This document shows, one piece after another, positions 47,064 to 59,809 of a DNA stretch of 64,000 nucleotides. Numbering within the stretch: position 1 is the first letter of the stretch; each line of letters begins with the position of its first letter. The notes under the pieces were generated by a model. The model did no database searches. It had not been told where the DNA came from and was given only the letters and a program-made list of their open reading frames with translations. Origin of the DNA: Toxotes chatareus (Eukaryota > Chordata > Actinopteri > Toxotidae); NCBI GenBank assembly GCA_016801885.1, contig CM028884.1, positions 27,303,577-27,367,576 on the forward strand, written 5' to 3'. The translations under genes were made by a program, and so were the position numbers.

Positions 47064-49985
47064 AAGCCATATATGTTTGGTTTTTTTAGACACGTCCATA
47101 TTATTAAGTGCCAAGAGAGATATATCAGAGCTTGCAGAAAAATCTGAGTTGTAATTACGACTTGACATGATCGCTGTTTACAAGTCGGAAGCTCGTGCTT
47201 CTGAGAACTCTGTTATGACATGAAGCATTAGGCCTGAAGAGCGCAGTGTTTCAGCTGAAAGCTGCATTACAGGGTTGAGACGAGGAGTTTGGGTAGAAAA
47301 ATAACGTACACACAGTGTGTATATTACATCCTAAATGTGAATCGCCTTTCCATCTATTTGTCTGTCTGTACTTCAACGCTTTGACTTCGCTCTGGGCTTT
47401 TCTTTCAGGCCTCGAAGCCTTAAAAGCGGGAAACCTTGAACACATGTTTCACTTATGCATCCTCTGAATGTTCAGCATTCAGTAGTCCACGGGAGAATGT
47501 TTTACGCTGTCAGAATATAAAGAACGGTCCTTGCCTCTCCACGGCCTTCAGCACGTCTCTGCAGCCCAGTCCTGTTCAATCCCCTGCCCCCTGTTGTCAT
47601 CACAAGGATAAACACACGTTTTTCTTTTCTCTCTCCTTCCCCTGCTTTTGCCACTGTATCTGTGGCTGAGTGTTTGGCCCCTGGTTGGCATGAATGCTCT
47701 GCAGAAAACAGGATTAGCACAGAGCGGTGAGTGGGCGACGTGGAGCGGGTGCCTTCCTGACCCGGCACGCTGTCGGAGGCAGACCGGACCCACTCACTAA
47801 GCTCTTTAAAGGATTGCTTACTGATAAAGAACACACCTTCTAATCTGATCTCCAGATTGCCACTGTCAGAAACAGTAGAGGTGCATTTAAAGAGGCAGCT
47901 GCTGCTAGATGCCACTGGCAAGCCCAACAGCAAAGGAGCTGCTATTACTTGTGGTTGAATGAGTCAAAGGCAATGTCATTAGGATTTGAATGTGAATGAT
48001 GCAGGGTTTGGTTTTAAAATCAACAATTCACTTATTCAGATTTAGATAATTCCATTTTCATGATCTTATTTTGAAAAATAATTGAAGCGATTGCATATTG
48101 CAGTGGTGAGAGGGTCGAACATTTGCAGCTTTCAGCAGCTAAACTCATCGCATTTAATATTTTAGAACGACAAAAGCAGGAATGAGGCTTTTATCGTGTT
48201 AAAAACCGGAGAGAAAATTCATATTTGTGGTTGAATTTCATCCACTTTGATGTGTTGTCTTCACGAAAGCACCTTACAAGAATGGAAGACGTTTTCACCC
48301 TTTCATAACACTCAAAAAAAGTCATTTCTTTAAGGATTAGTTTCCTGTTGCATTTGATGCTAAACGCAGCCTCCTCTGGAGAGCACCAGTGTAAAAAGGG
48401 TGGAGAAAATATCCACATTTAAAGAGTAACCTTCGCCCACAATCTCTCACACAGCGTGAGAACGGGGAGGCACATTCGAGCGATCATGGCCGTGGGCTTC
48501 GGTGCCTCTGTGTGGAGTCAGATTCATCATGGCCAAATTGGCTCGTGTTGAGCTGTGGCGAAGACTCCGTGGACCTTTTTTTAGTTTTATTCTGGGGGAT
48601 TTACGCTCCAGTCCATCGGTAGAGTTTGGCCAATTAGCTGCTGCGAGCAGTGGTGTTTTAAACTTGGATGCCAAGGGCGGCTGTGTGTGTTTGTGTTTGA
48701 CGATTCCTGTGCGAGCCCTCCGTAAAACTGCACCCTTAGGAACACATACAGCAACATGTGCGTACACTTAACACACAAACAGAATTTTCATTTTGTCCAT
48801 TACGTCCATAAATTGTTTGCTGAACAGTGCTCTGTTTGAAAGTGTCTGGCCGGGCTGCTGCTCTTTGTTTTATCCACCAGCTTGTGGTGCAGCCCCTCTA
48901 TTAGAAACATCCCTGCCAACCTCCGCCAAATTAGAGCCTTTAATTGCAATTCCATTTTGTGGCTTGGAGTCAGTGTGTTTCCTCTTCCCAAGCTGTTTGG
49001 CTTTGAACATTTAAGAGCCCTGCTTTCAAACTTTTAAGGTTTTCTTTTTACGGCATTTCATAAAATTCAGTTCGTAACCCTTGAGTTTCCATCAAAGTCT
49101 CGAGGCAGGAAATGAGGCCTTACACTCGATTTCCTCTCTTTGTAACCAATATGTTTACATTAGGACTCTTGTTTCTTGTTTGTGGTGGTGTTAATTTCCT
49201 GTTTGCCTTCAAGGGACCTCGCTGGAGAGTGGTGTCAGTCGCACAACTTGTCTATTATCCGTCACAATCTGCCTCAGTGTGAAAACGACCCTGAGTTTCT
49301 CCCTGTTAAAACAGGTGTGCGAATGCTTCGCATTTAGTTTGAATTTGCCTGCCATAAAACGGGTTTTATTGGCTTTACATCATCGTGCAAACAGCATTAC
49401 CTATCGAATGGAAGCTGGGAGTAAGCGGGGCTAAGCTGGGTGGGCAGCACTTGGCAGCACATTTCAGCCCTGGCACCCTGCAGGCACAAACTGGCTGTAA
49501 ACATGACGGGTGGCTCCCGCCGCGATTTCAGCTGGTCGAGGGCCAAACACATCTCCTTATTTACTGATACAGCTTCTCAAATTTGTCCCTTTCGCTGTCA
49601 AACGATGGATAAAGTCAGAAGTACATCACAGCGTTTTAACTTTTCTTTCCTTTCAGAGAAAACTGTGCCACAATAGCTGTTAAGTGTGCTATTCTGCAAC
49701 CTCATGCATTCCTCATAATCGCTTTGCAGGTCCTTTTACGTATTTCAGTTGTTTTACGACTTGCTTGTATCTACATCGTTAAAAGCAGTAGAGCTTTAAC
49801 AGAGGTACGGGAATGTGATTGGATAAAAATGTCTTTCAGCCATCTGAGGGTTTTAGATTTATGAGTGCGCCATGTATTTTTTTATGAAAACATCTTGTGA
49901 TGTAAGAATAAAATTAATGGATCTTACAGATTCTAAATCCAAAAGACTTTTTTTTGGGGAAGATTTTGTTGATAAAATGAAAAGT

Positions 49986-50100
49986 GCTTCTTTATTTCTG
50001 CCTGTTACTCATTTTTTATTTCTCTTTTCTCCTTTTCTTTTCCCCTGCTCCCGTCCGTCCTTCCCGTGTGACGCCGTGACCTTCTTGTCGCAGGTAAGAA
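49986..50100 (+). promoter_or_regulatory. Candidate recursive splice site
   Basis: At 50091-50098 the sequence reads CAG|GTAAG, an acceptor joined directly to a consensus donor. Upstream is a long pyrimidine-rich stretch (about 50012-50063), and no AG dinucleotide occurs from 49986 to 50091, a 106-base AG-exclusion zone typical of true acceptors. This zero-length-exon layout defines recursive splice sites in long introns of neuronal genes. It would make sense inside a long nav2 first intron. Alternatively it is an ordinary acceptor whose exon begins GTAAG. No transcript evidence is available. Confidence 0.4.
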
Positions 50101-50830
50101 ATGTTTTTGTTTGTGTTCTCGTTTCCGTGTCCCGTGTCGTTTCTTCAGCAGTTCACTGGTTTTAGATTCAGCTGAGTGCGAGTTCCTGTCAAACACTGGG
50201 TCTCTCGACGGAAGCTCACATGTGTATGCCAGATGGAGGTTTGAGCACAGTAAGGGTGTGCTGTGAGAGGAATCTTAAAATTTGTGTGTGTACTGTATGT
50301 GCATACACATCGATGCAACCATCTGTGCGTCTGTGTTCGTCAGCATGTGTGACTCTCAGTGTGCAAGTAGAGCAAAGCGGGTTCCCACAAACAGCTACCT
50401 GTGAGTTTATCTCAACCATACACTCACTGGGAGAAGGCTACACAACTTTGTGTACGAAAACGGGCTTCGAAATGAGAATTTGTGTATTGTGGATGCAGAC
50501 GCTGCAAACATGGAGTACACACTTTGGAAAGCACTTGTTGCACATATGTTTGCAACTTAAGAAAGCCTTTGTTGGCAGTTAAGGCAAGTTAAACAAATTC
50601 AGGTTCTGGTCATAGTAACAATCACAAACACTACAAACAACACCTCAGTTTGCCCTTCATTCACTTTTCTGGCTTTTACACTTCTTTGTGCTGTTGTGTT
50701 TTGCTGTCAGCCAGTTTCTTATACCGATGTTTAAATCAATTCTTCCTTCAGTTGCTGACAACATCCTTTGTCAGTGTCTCTAATTTCATGTTAGAAAAAT
50801 ATTAATACTCGTATTTTCAAACTGTCTTTG

Positions 50831-50955
50831 TTAAGGAAAAGATCCTGGTCCTGCTCTCAGAGAGCGCAGACCTCCACCACGTTTGGTGCAAATCGGCTCT
50901 GTACTTTTTGCATCATCCCGATGACAAATAAACAAACCAACAAACAGATGCATGA
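50831..50955. repeat. Fragment of a teleost interspersed repeat
   Basis: CTCTCAGAGAGCGCAGACCT followed by CCACCACGTTTGGTGCAAAT and an AACAAACCAACAAACAGA tail match a widespread fish repeat. A longer, more decayed copy is at 56285-56945. Confidence 0.55.
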
Positions 50956-50959
50956 AAAA

Positions 50960-53900
50960 AGTCACTGATTTTTGGTATAAAACAGGGAGCACGGTACTGG
51001 CTTGACCACCCAAGCCAACCTCTTCACCTTGAAGCCTTTTCTCTGCTGTAACATCGTACTGGTTTCACCATTGCTCCTGACAGTTGAATCATAATTTCCC
51101 TTTGTCACTTACACAGAAAAACATGTTTTTAGGTATTTAAACAACAGACTGTTCCTGTCGCTCTTCTTGGGAGGACGGTCTTGCTTTTGTTTGACTGAAG
51201 TTAGTTGGTGAGGTTTTTGGTTGGCGATGCTCTTACCTGTCATACAGGGTCAGTGAAGGCTGAGAGTTATTTGTTGTTCGATACCGTAGCAGTTACGACT
51301 GTTTGGATGGACAGTGGAAAGCTGTGCAGCAGGACTGGTTTGAGAAGTTTGTGTGGATAATTTTATCCTTTTTTCCCACCGTGAACTGTCACTGTTGGGA
51401 TCCGTTGTAACTGAACTGAATCCAGGCCCAGCCATAGCTGCTGTTCTTTATATTCTTTAAATCAGATTTTTACAGGCACATTTCAAGCCTACAGGGGACA
51501 GGTGTTTGATATTAGAAAGATTTTGGGTGGAGTATCACTTCAGATTTTACTGCCCTTTAAAACAGCACAGCTCACGTTGTGTATTGGAGCGATTCACTGT
51601 CCTGAGTTTTATATCTGCTGCAACTGAATCTGATGTTTTTATTGAGTTTGAGAAATGGCTTTAACCATTAAGTTACCTGGAACAGATGAAAATACCTGAA
51701 CACAGGGGGAAAATAAATCACAGATTCTGGGTGGGGACAAATCCATAAATTGTAGTCACTTATCCAGTTAAATGACAAAGTTCTACAAATGATTCAAACT
51801 AAGACCGAAGTGTCCTTAACATCAGATAAGATAAAGGTCAGCTTATATTCACTCACTGAACTTTCACTTTCCTGGTAATGGAGCCGAGCAGAGAGCGTTC
51901 TTCCTCCTGCAGGGTTGAGGAATGATGCCACATGCAAATACAAACTGTTTCATGGCCTCTGATGAATAATGCATGAGTGCAAACGATCACCTCAATAAAC
52001 CCCGCATGAAATTTCCAGCACTTTGTATGGTGAATCCCATCTGCATTTTTTATCTCTGAAATCCACTAATCCATGATCTCTGGTCTCGTTAGCTCGCACT
52101 TTCAGTCTGCCAGCTTCGCAGTTTCCTTCAGTTCCCCCCGACCTCTCTGTAAATACTGTTTGTTTGTTGCTGGGAAACAACAATGTTTGGGTCTCTGATG
52201 TACATTGAGGTCTGTTTATTTTCCAGTATAGATTTAATGTTATTTATTCTGTGCAGTCTGTTTTATCCGGCAGTTCTTATGCCTTTTTGCTGCATGCATC
52301 AACAAACTCAAATTCTATTAATAATGCTTTGTTGAATATACTGTATCTGGACCGTATGTACTGCACGACCAGGCTTAATGTTTTTTGGAAGCCTGAGCTT
52401 GGATCGAATGGTCGTCTGCTTTATTTATTTATTTATGTTTGCTTCAGATTCTTTATTCCTGCATCCAAACCGCCTCACTAATGAGCCATTAGTTGTGTAA
52501 ATGCGCTTGAGAAAGTTTTGTTGGACGTGTCTCGCTGTGGATGTATGGACTTGATAATGAGCTGTGTATTCTCATGTGGCAGCGCAGCTCAGCGAGAAAT
52601 GTGTCAGAGCAAAACAGTATTTTATTTTATTTATTTATTTTACATGAAAGCACATTGTGGGTGGTCCTAATCGTCCTAATTATCATTCTGTCTCTGTCTA
52701 ATGCAAGAAAATCTATACAAGAAAAAACTGTTTAGTGTGACTATAACACTTAGCAGGCCATAATAACTGATTTTCAAAATAAAAGCAGGTCTCTTTTAGT
52801 GTGGTGCCTGTGCTGTAGGTTAAATCTCAGTATCAAAATAACCAGTCTGATGGAAGTTTGTTAGAAAGCATGGCTGAAAACATTTAATGCTAAAACTTGG
52901 CATATCGATATGGAGAGAATAAAGTAAGAACGGAGCTGACAGAAACATGAATCTGAGTTTAATCCCGTTCTTTTCATGTGTCTCGTTTCAGTGATAACAT
53001 CCCATCAGGTGTGTGTGGACAGTGGAGACAAATTGATTTTCTAAAATAAGAGAAGTTCCACATTTTGTGGGAAGCAGCAGTGAAATCTTGATGACATCTG
53101 GCTTTGAATTCACTGAGGTTGAAGTTGCAGATGATGGAGCAGAGTAACAGGTGCTGATTTAAATCGTGTAATTTGAATTTGATTTTTCAGACATTTTGGT
53201 AATTTTCTTAATATTTTTGATTTGAAATGTCGCCGATGTCCAGGTGTTTTGTTAGAGACCTGTGTAGATACTGACTCCACACTGTACCTCTGCTGTGCAT
53301 CAGTGTGAAGATCTTATTTCTCCAATCCAACCTGTCATCGTGTGTGCTGATGTTGTCACCTGAATGATTTATGTGCAGTAATTTATCAAACCTGGACAGG
53401 TACAGAATAGAATGACTTTCCATTTATCAGACACTATTCTCTGTCCTGTATTCTGCATCTTCTTCTTTTCTTTTCTTTCCTTTCCTTACACCCCTCCTGA
53501 AACCATCTCTCACTTCTCCTCTTTCTCTCTTGTTTTTCAAAACTGTATCTGCCCTCGTCTGTCTCCCTTTTCTGTCCTATTTCGTTACTGAAAAAAAAAA
53601 AAAGCATTAAGTGGTTTTGTGTCGCAGCAGTTGGGGGTAATTGCTGTTTAAGCCTCGGGGCTCACATTACACCGGCTGGTTTATTGCAGCTCTGTTACGT
53701 GATGCAATTTTTTAATCTACCCATATTGATTTTTCTCTTTCTCCACTACGGAAGAGCGTCTGATGTAGTTGAATGTCACTTTCTGGCGGGTGGGGGCTGG
53801 TGTTGTTGGATATTTAGGCCATGTACCGGCTTCTCACTGAGATATTTCCTGAACACTGGAAAGCTTAAAGGAGGTCAGACCAGCTAATATTGACTCACGA

Positions 53901-54310
53901 TCATAAAATATATCATTTGGAGTATTTTCTAACATCAGCCAGGCTTCGTGGCTCTAATTTATCCTCTCAGACGTTAAGTGTCCTCTCCTTGGTCCTCATT
54001 CGTTCATAAAATATTCACTGCTGTCCCCTTTGTCGAGTAAAAGGCTAAAGCAGTGCTTAATGTTTGAAAATGTTCACATCAAATAGAGTGGATTCTTGGA
54101 AGTCATAGCTGTTGTGCAATTAATTAAAGAAAACATGTCCGGCATAATGCGTTCACATGTAATTCCACCTTCAGCTAATAGGTATTAAATGAGCTGTTAA
54201 AGCCTGATTAGTGCTGGTAAATTATGCAGACTTCATTAAGAAGTAAGTGAGGACACAGTTTATTATGTTTCTGCTTCACTTTCTTCACCATGTCAGAAAA
54301 TGCCCTCCTC
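50960..54310. other. Non-coding, nothing recognised
   Basis: TTTA-rich tracts lie at 52421-52437 and 52618-52641 and a 13-base A run at 53591-53603. The stretch 54110-54240 has the texture of a conserved non-coding element. No supported exon. Confidence 0.5.
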
Positions 54311-54315
54311 GTGTC

Positions 54316-54409
54316 CACACACACACACACACATGCAGACACACACACACACACACATACACACGCAGACACACACACACACACACGCACGCAGACACAG
54401 TCACACAAA
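54316..54409. repeat. Compound (CA)n microsatellite
   Basis: About 94 bases of CA repeats broken by regular GCAGACA interruptions, suggesting duplication of a larger unit. Confidence 0.9.
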
Positions 54410-54520
54410 CCTCGGAGCTGTGACCGTGCTGACTTCTCCTCGGTTTCCTTATCTGTCACCCCGGTTTACTGCAGGGAGACTGTTGTTTGGGTGCTGCTGT
54501 CTCCTCTGTCTCGCTTTTGC

Positions 54521-54522
<2 letters not shown>

Positions 54523-54554
<32 letters not shown>

Positions 54555-54571
54555 GTGTGTGTGTGTGTGTT
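54523..54571. repeat. (GT)n microsatellite
   Basis: About 49 bases of GT repeats with one TT interruption, in opposite phase to the CA tract 110 bp upstream, so the pair could form an imperfect inverted repeat. Confidence 0.9.
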
Positions 54572-54574
54572 TAA

Positions 54575-55120
54575 TTTTTATGAGCTTCCTCTTGTGTTTT
54601 TTCTTTGGTTCACGCTTCACAGATTGTGTTGTTTGTTGTCTGTTTTCGACCTTGAGAGAAGAGGGCGTTGTTAGAAAGTGAGGCCGTTAGTCAGGTCTCT
54701 AAAGAACCACGTGAGGGATGGTTCTTGGTTTTGGGGTTAAGGTAAGGGTAAGGCCTGGGGTTTGCCATGTAGCTGTGATGGTTTGGGTTTGAGATGAGGG
54801 GTTTGGGGAATGCATTTTGCGTGTGTGTTCAAATAATCTTGACTATAACAAGTCATGTTGCAAGTGCTTTGAAATTAGTATGGCTGAATCAGGGGGTGCA
54901 TGTGTCACCCCCAGGGTGAGAGCCACTGGTTTAGATAATCTGATCTGATAATCTAACCTGTCTGACTCTGTGGCTGCTGGTGCTTCTTGTCCCTTTGCCG
55001 TCGTGGTCCCAGATCTCTGCAGCTGCTGTGTCAGTGTTATGATGACTGATGAGATGTATAACTGAAACTATGAAGATGAGATCTGTCGTTAACTGGAATC
55101 AAAAAGTCTAATACCAATTA
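54575..55120. other. Unique non-coding sequence between microsatellites
   Basis: No gene. A 7-bp stem-loop (GGGGGTG/CACCCCC) sits at 54892-54912. Confidence 0.5.
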
Positions 55121-55121
55121 C

Positions 55122-55164
55122 TGTGTGTGTGTGTGTGTGTGTGTATGTGTGTGTGTCTGTGTGT
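55122..55164. repeat. (GT)n microsatellite
   Basis: About 43 bases with AT and CT interruptions. Confidence 0.9.
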
Positions 55165-55250
55165 CATGACCTGTGTAGGTGACATGTGACAGGATAGCCC
55201 ACCTCCACACGGCCCCTCCCACAACCACTGCTCCAGAGACCCATTTAGAT

Positions 55251-55316
55251 CACACACACACATACACCCACACACACACACATACACCCACACACACACA
55301 CACACATGCACACACG
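55251..55316. repeat. Compound (CA)n microsatellite
   Basis: CA repeats with a recurring CATACACC interruption, giving a higher-order unit of about 20 bp. Confidence 0.9.
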
Positions 55317-55371
55317 TGCCACAGCTGGACCTGGGCAAGAGCACAAACACACTCAGAGGGATCCAGGCTGA

Positions 55372-55375
<4 letters not shown>

Positions 55376-55402
<27 letters not shown>
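55376..55402. repeat. (CA)n microsatellite
   Basis: About 27 bases of uninterrupted CA repeats. Confidence 0.9.
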
Positions 55403-55409
55403 TCCTGTT

Positions 55410-56179
55410 TCCTCTCTCTCTCTCGTGTGAGTTGACTCTCTCTTTCTTTTTTTTCTCGCCCATGTGTCTCAGCCTCATTTCATGTTTCAGAAGCAAACAG
55501 CACTCGTTTCTCCTCCTCCCACTCGTTCTCCCAGGCTGATTTGTGTTGAATATGAAGTAGGTGTGTTGCTGTTTATTTGTGTGTGTTTGTCCTGACGTTG
55601 TGGTTGTGTTACCCAGCGTCTCTTGAGCCATGCCAGAGCCCTGCCGGGCTTCATGGACTCGATCTGGCCTTACAGCACTGCCACTGTTCATTATTGTAAC
55701 TAACTGCGTGTGTGTTGTGTGTGTATGTGTGTGCAGAAATAGCCCATTGTGTAGGTCAAGCTGTAGATCCTGTGCTGTCATGGTAGAAATGTCAGGCCGT
55801 TGCTACAGTTTGCACAGCTCTTGTCAGTGAGAGCCCACTTGTTCTGCTCTGCTAACTCTGCTAATGAAAGCCATCAGCAAAGGAAGGGTGTGTGTGTGTG
55901 TGTGTGTGCGTGCTCTCATTTAATTTACGATGCATAAATATTGAAATATAGAGGCAGAGTTGTTTGAATGGAGACTATGGCAGCGGATCACAGCCAGTGT
56001 TTGAATACATTTTAATTTCAGTTGAATTTTTAAAAAAAAGAAAATCACAAATAATAAGTTGAGGACTCTGAAACAGAATTACTATTGATTTTACACTTTT
56101 ATTTTGGAAGGTCTACTTTTCTAAAAATCAAAGGTTGACAAAAGGAAAAAATCTGGGGTTTGTGAAAAGGAAATAACTA
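55410..56179. other. Non-coding, nothing recognised
   Basis: Includes short GT tracts near 55708-55734 and at 55888-55908. The minus-strand frame 55353-55781 is largely microsatellite-derived Thr-His. Confidence 0.5.
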
Positions 56180-56231
56180 AATCAGAATCAGAATCAGAAT
56201 AACTTTATTGATCCCCCGTAGGGAAAGATGT
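56180..56231 (+). repeat. 3' tail of a teleost non-LTR retrotransposon
   Basis: AATCAGAATCAGAATCAGAA then TAACTTTATTGATCCCCCGT and AGGGAAA match the tail common to many fish LINE copies (tandem AATCAG, then TTTATTGATCCCC). No coding part is attached. Confidence 0.65.
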
Positions 56232-56284
56232 GATGTTTCAAGTTCTGGTCTGAACTCTCGTTAGTTTCCTTTTGACTCAAACAG

Positions 56285-56945
56285 TAAGAAATAAAGAAAG
56301 GGCTCAGAGAGTGTAGATCTCCACCAAGGCTTCAGAATTTCTCTTATATCACAGCATAAATCTGGATGTGCAGCTGCATTAAAATACGTATAAAAGTCAG
56401 TTATGCTGAACGAATTGCCTGATGGTGGCCATGATTTTTTGGTTAGTACCTAAATCTTTCCTGGAAATTTTAAAGATGTACTCTGAGACTAATCTTGTCA
56501 AATCATCTTGTCAGGTGAAGAAGACTGAGACCACTGATTTATGATCATTTGTCTTTTTTTTTGTTGTTGCGACACTTGTAGGTGCAGTGGCGTTAAAATG
56601 AGCAGGATAGCTTGGAGAATATATGTGCATGTCAGCTTAAAATGCTTGGAGCTGTGCATTTGTGAGTTTTATGTCAAACTGGTCTATAAGAATTTGCCCA
56701 GCAGGACTGATGTGTGTAGCATATAAATTTGTAGGAGTGGTAAAAATTGGATAGAACTGAGAATGGGCTGTAAATTTCCCCTGAACCAGAGAATCAAAAC
56801 ATTAAATGTTTAGTTTAGCACCAAACTACTAAGTTGGATCTTATCCCGTGGGCTAACTATTTATTTTTAAGTACAAATTAAAAATAAACGGGACAACAGA
56901 CAAACAGATGGAAACTTCACCTCCTTGGCAGAGTTGCTGTAAATA
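56285..56945 (+). repeat. Decayed teleost interspersed repeat
   Basis: Starts GGGCTCAGAGAGTGTAGATC and TCCACCAAGGC, and ends with ACAGACAAACAGATGGAAAC then TTCACCTCCTTGGCAGAGTT, which are the two ends I associate with this fish repeat. The middle has drifted. Related to 50831-50955. Confidence 0.5.
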
Positions 56946-56949
56946 TTTA

Positions 56950-58588
56950 TGCTGTAAGTCTGTGTTCAGACAGACAGCAGCACTGCAAAAAAATAAAAGG
57001 AAGAAAACGCTGTCTCCTTATTCATTTCAATGAGGCCACAGCGCTGACACAGCAGGGGAGTCGGCACAGAGGGGCTCAGGAGGAAACATGCAGAATCTTT
57101 CAGCAAAAAAAAAATAAAACTGGCTCAAGTTTTGCCACAACACAGTGTCCTGGTTTTTCTGTCTCGACTTCTGTCGGGACAGAAAACGAAATGTTTTGCT
57201 GCCATGATGATTTTCCGAAGTTGTAAAATCCTGTTTCGTAGCGCCGTAACCCTCAGTGCAGTGTGTTTGTGTCTGAGCCTTCAGACGCGTTGAGCTAATA
57301 CTCGCATGTTTTTGCTCTAAACTGTCAGAGAGGAATTGTTCAGAGCTGGCCGCAGTGTGAATTCACGGTTAGTGCATCTATCCTCTCAGATATTGATAAT
57401 TTGGTACTTCAGCATCTGTTGCAGTTCATATAATCTCTGCTGACACTAATCTCTCTCCATAGCTACAGAGCTCCCAGCTAACACCCACCATCTACCCCAC
57501 ACGACTGTTTATTATTCCAAGAAGAAATACAGTATAAACACACAGCAGAGCGAGGCAGTGGGTGTCCTAGTTATTACTGTCAATACCGCCCATTTACAGC
57601 CAAACTAGCTCTATTATTAGACTGCGCTGGACTGTCATCAGGTATCTTCAAAGGTCGCAGCATAAATCACATGTGACAGCTTTTTTTTTTCCTGCTCTGT
57701 GAAGTGCTTCGTTGTGATATGACATGTTTACCATCACAGAGGATGGCAGGAAAATAATGAAAGTTTCCCTTGTTATGCTATGCTCTGTATGTTTTCCTTT
57801 TTTTTTTTTTTTCCATTTTCTGAATCACAGACCGACATCATGTGTTTTCCTATATGTTTGAGTCAAAGAGCTGCGGTGTGTTTTGACAGCAGGATACAGG
57901 TGTGTTTTCAGTGAGGGAGGCAGCCAGGCTTCGTCAGTTTAGTTTATGACAAGGTGGAAAATCTGTGACCTGCAGTTTGTGATTATCATGAAAATCCACA
58001 AATGGCTTCCCCCCAACAACCCATCTGCAGCATTTAGCACAAAGAATTATGTTTAGCTAAGTTAGTCTGAAGAGGACATATAATAATCCACTTTAAATGA
58101 TGCATGATGCGCTCCAGGGACCAGTCAGTAATAACTACAGGGCTTTTTTTCTTGTCTGTAATACGGCAGGTGCAGGGCAGGTAAACTGTAAGAGCTGCAG
58201 AGGGCTCAAATGCTTCGAAAGAGAAACAGAAAAAAACAAGTCCAGTGTGATCACGGCCAAACTTGGACAATAATAAAACATTTAAAACCAAAATCGACAG
58301 CTTACGTTACTGTTAATTAAAATAGAGGCTTCAGGTTTCAGTCTAGAAATATTAAAAAGAAGTGGACATTTAAGTCTTTAATCACATGACCTGTTGGAAA
58401 ATATTTCTCTCCCTGTCACACACACACACATTCATGCCCGCTCGCACACACACACACACCAAAACCACATTAAATCATAATCAGATATTAGTATTTGCAT
58501 AATTTAGGATTAATGTAACAGGATTACCATTAACATACTAAACACATCCTCTCCTGGATTAAATCATTGCTCTTAAAGTGTATGTTAA
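56950..58588. other. Non-coding, nothing recognised
   Basis: Contains a T run at 57798-57813, A runs near 56991 and 57105-57118, and short CA runs near 58419-58430 and 58446-58460. Confidence 0.5.

Positions 58589-58590
<2 letters not shown>

Positions 58591-58648
<58 letters not shown>
58591..58648. repeat. Perfect (GT)29 microsatellite
   Basis: Fifty-eight bases of uninterrupted GT, the longest perfect unbroken one after the tract at 62161. Confidence 0.95.
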
Positions 58649-58649
<1 letters not shown>

Positions 58650-59025
58650 TGCTACATCCATCTGTACTTTCTCTAATCTCCTCTGATTTGCTGCAGTATG
58701 AACTGAGATGATCTTTTCACATTGAAGAACAACGCTGAAAAGAGTCAGGCCCTGTTTAGTCGTTCAGTGATGGAGACATTCAGCCGTGGATTTCATTACT
58801 GCAGAATGTTGTGCGTTCGAGGTCCACAGAGGATACGTTCTAATGACTTTCATCTCAGGCCACCAGCCGGTCATAGCTTTCGCTTATCCAGCAAAATATC
58901 TCAACACTACCACGCTGTCTCTTCTACATGATCAGGGACAAAATTTGACCCAGACGTTTATGGTATCATAGTGTCCTCCTGACTTTTGTTGATTGTGTTG
59001 TGTAACATTTCTGTGAGACAGTGAC

Positions 59026-59275
59026 TATTTTGATAATTGATCAATCAGTTAAAATCAATTTTTAAATAAAAATAAAACAAATGTTCCTTTGTTCCAGCTT
59101 CTCAAATGTGAGGACACAAATTTTCTTTGCGTTGATGGCAAACCTGAACATCTTTTAGACTATTGGTTGGACAAATGAGTCAATTCTTTGACATTTTAAG
59201 CACCAAACAATGAATTAATTAATCAACTGATTTTTTTTTTTTGGTCAGTAGATTAATTGTAAATGAAAATTTCAG
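59026..59275 (-). repeat. Teleost interspersed repeat, 'GGGCTGCAACT' family
   Basis: Runs of ATTGATCAATCAGTTAAAAT, the inner CCAGCTTCTCAAATGTGAGG and ACATTTTAAGCACCAAACAA then ATTAATTAATCAACTGATT follow the known order of this fish repeat. It is in inverted orientation relative to 17057-17260. Confidence 0.65.
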
Positions 59276-59780
59276 TTTGTCTCATCCTGTCAAACTACAC
59301 CAAGTTTTATGGCTCAAAACAACTGAAGGAGTTAATTCTCCAGAGGTTTGCTCCAAACATACAGTGCCCAGTGCAAACGTTTTAAAAAGGTTTCAAGTCT
59401 GTCTCACTTTTATTTTTTTACTGTTCACAAATCTTGATGTACATTCAGATCTGTATGTGAATTCTTAAATTAACTTGTGAGTGAGGGGAGAGAAGAAGAG
59501 AAAATGCAAAACCTACTCTGCCCTGTTCTGTCTTGTTTTTTCCTTTGCTTTTTTCTTTTTTGGTTCTGCAGCATAATTTGAGTCAATGCCTTGGCAGCCT
59601 TCACTAAGCCTGCTGGGAGTCAGACTGATCTGACTCTAGTCCACTAATTGGCCGTCCTCATATTTAAGAAGGGGAAGCTTCACAAGTCAGAAGAGGGAGA
59701 GGAAACAGAAAAGAGTCTATTAATACATTTCCAGTGTCAGTGTCTGTTACACTGTACTTTGTATTTACTCTCAGTAAATT

Positions 59781-59800
59781 AAAAAAAAAAAAAAAAAAAA
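59781..59800. repeat. Poly-A run
   Basis: Twenty As with no retroposon body recognised before it. Confidence 0.8.
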
Positions 59801-59809
59801 TATTGCTAT

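Larger units (their letters stand above)
45102..49980. other. Non-coding, no gene recognised
   Basis: The frame 45384-45800 is open for 138 codons from an ATG but has no recognisable domain and no splice context. It is probably chance. Stretches such as 48880-48990 look like conserved non-coding sequence by texture only. Confidence 0.5.

Noticed and set aside
54887..54940. Possible hAT right end (GAGAGCCACTGG)
   Set aside because: Only about ten bases match and no target-site duplication or partner end was seen; not linked to the hAT-like end at 41374.
59360..59400. Tc1-like start (TACAGTGCCCAGTGCAAA)
   Set aside because: The match stops after the first dozen or so bases and the following sequence does not fit a Tc1 terminal repeat.
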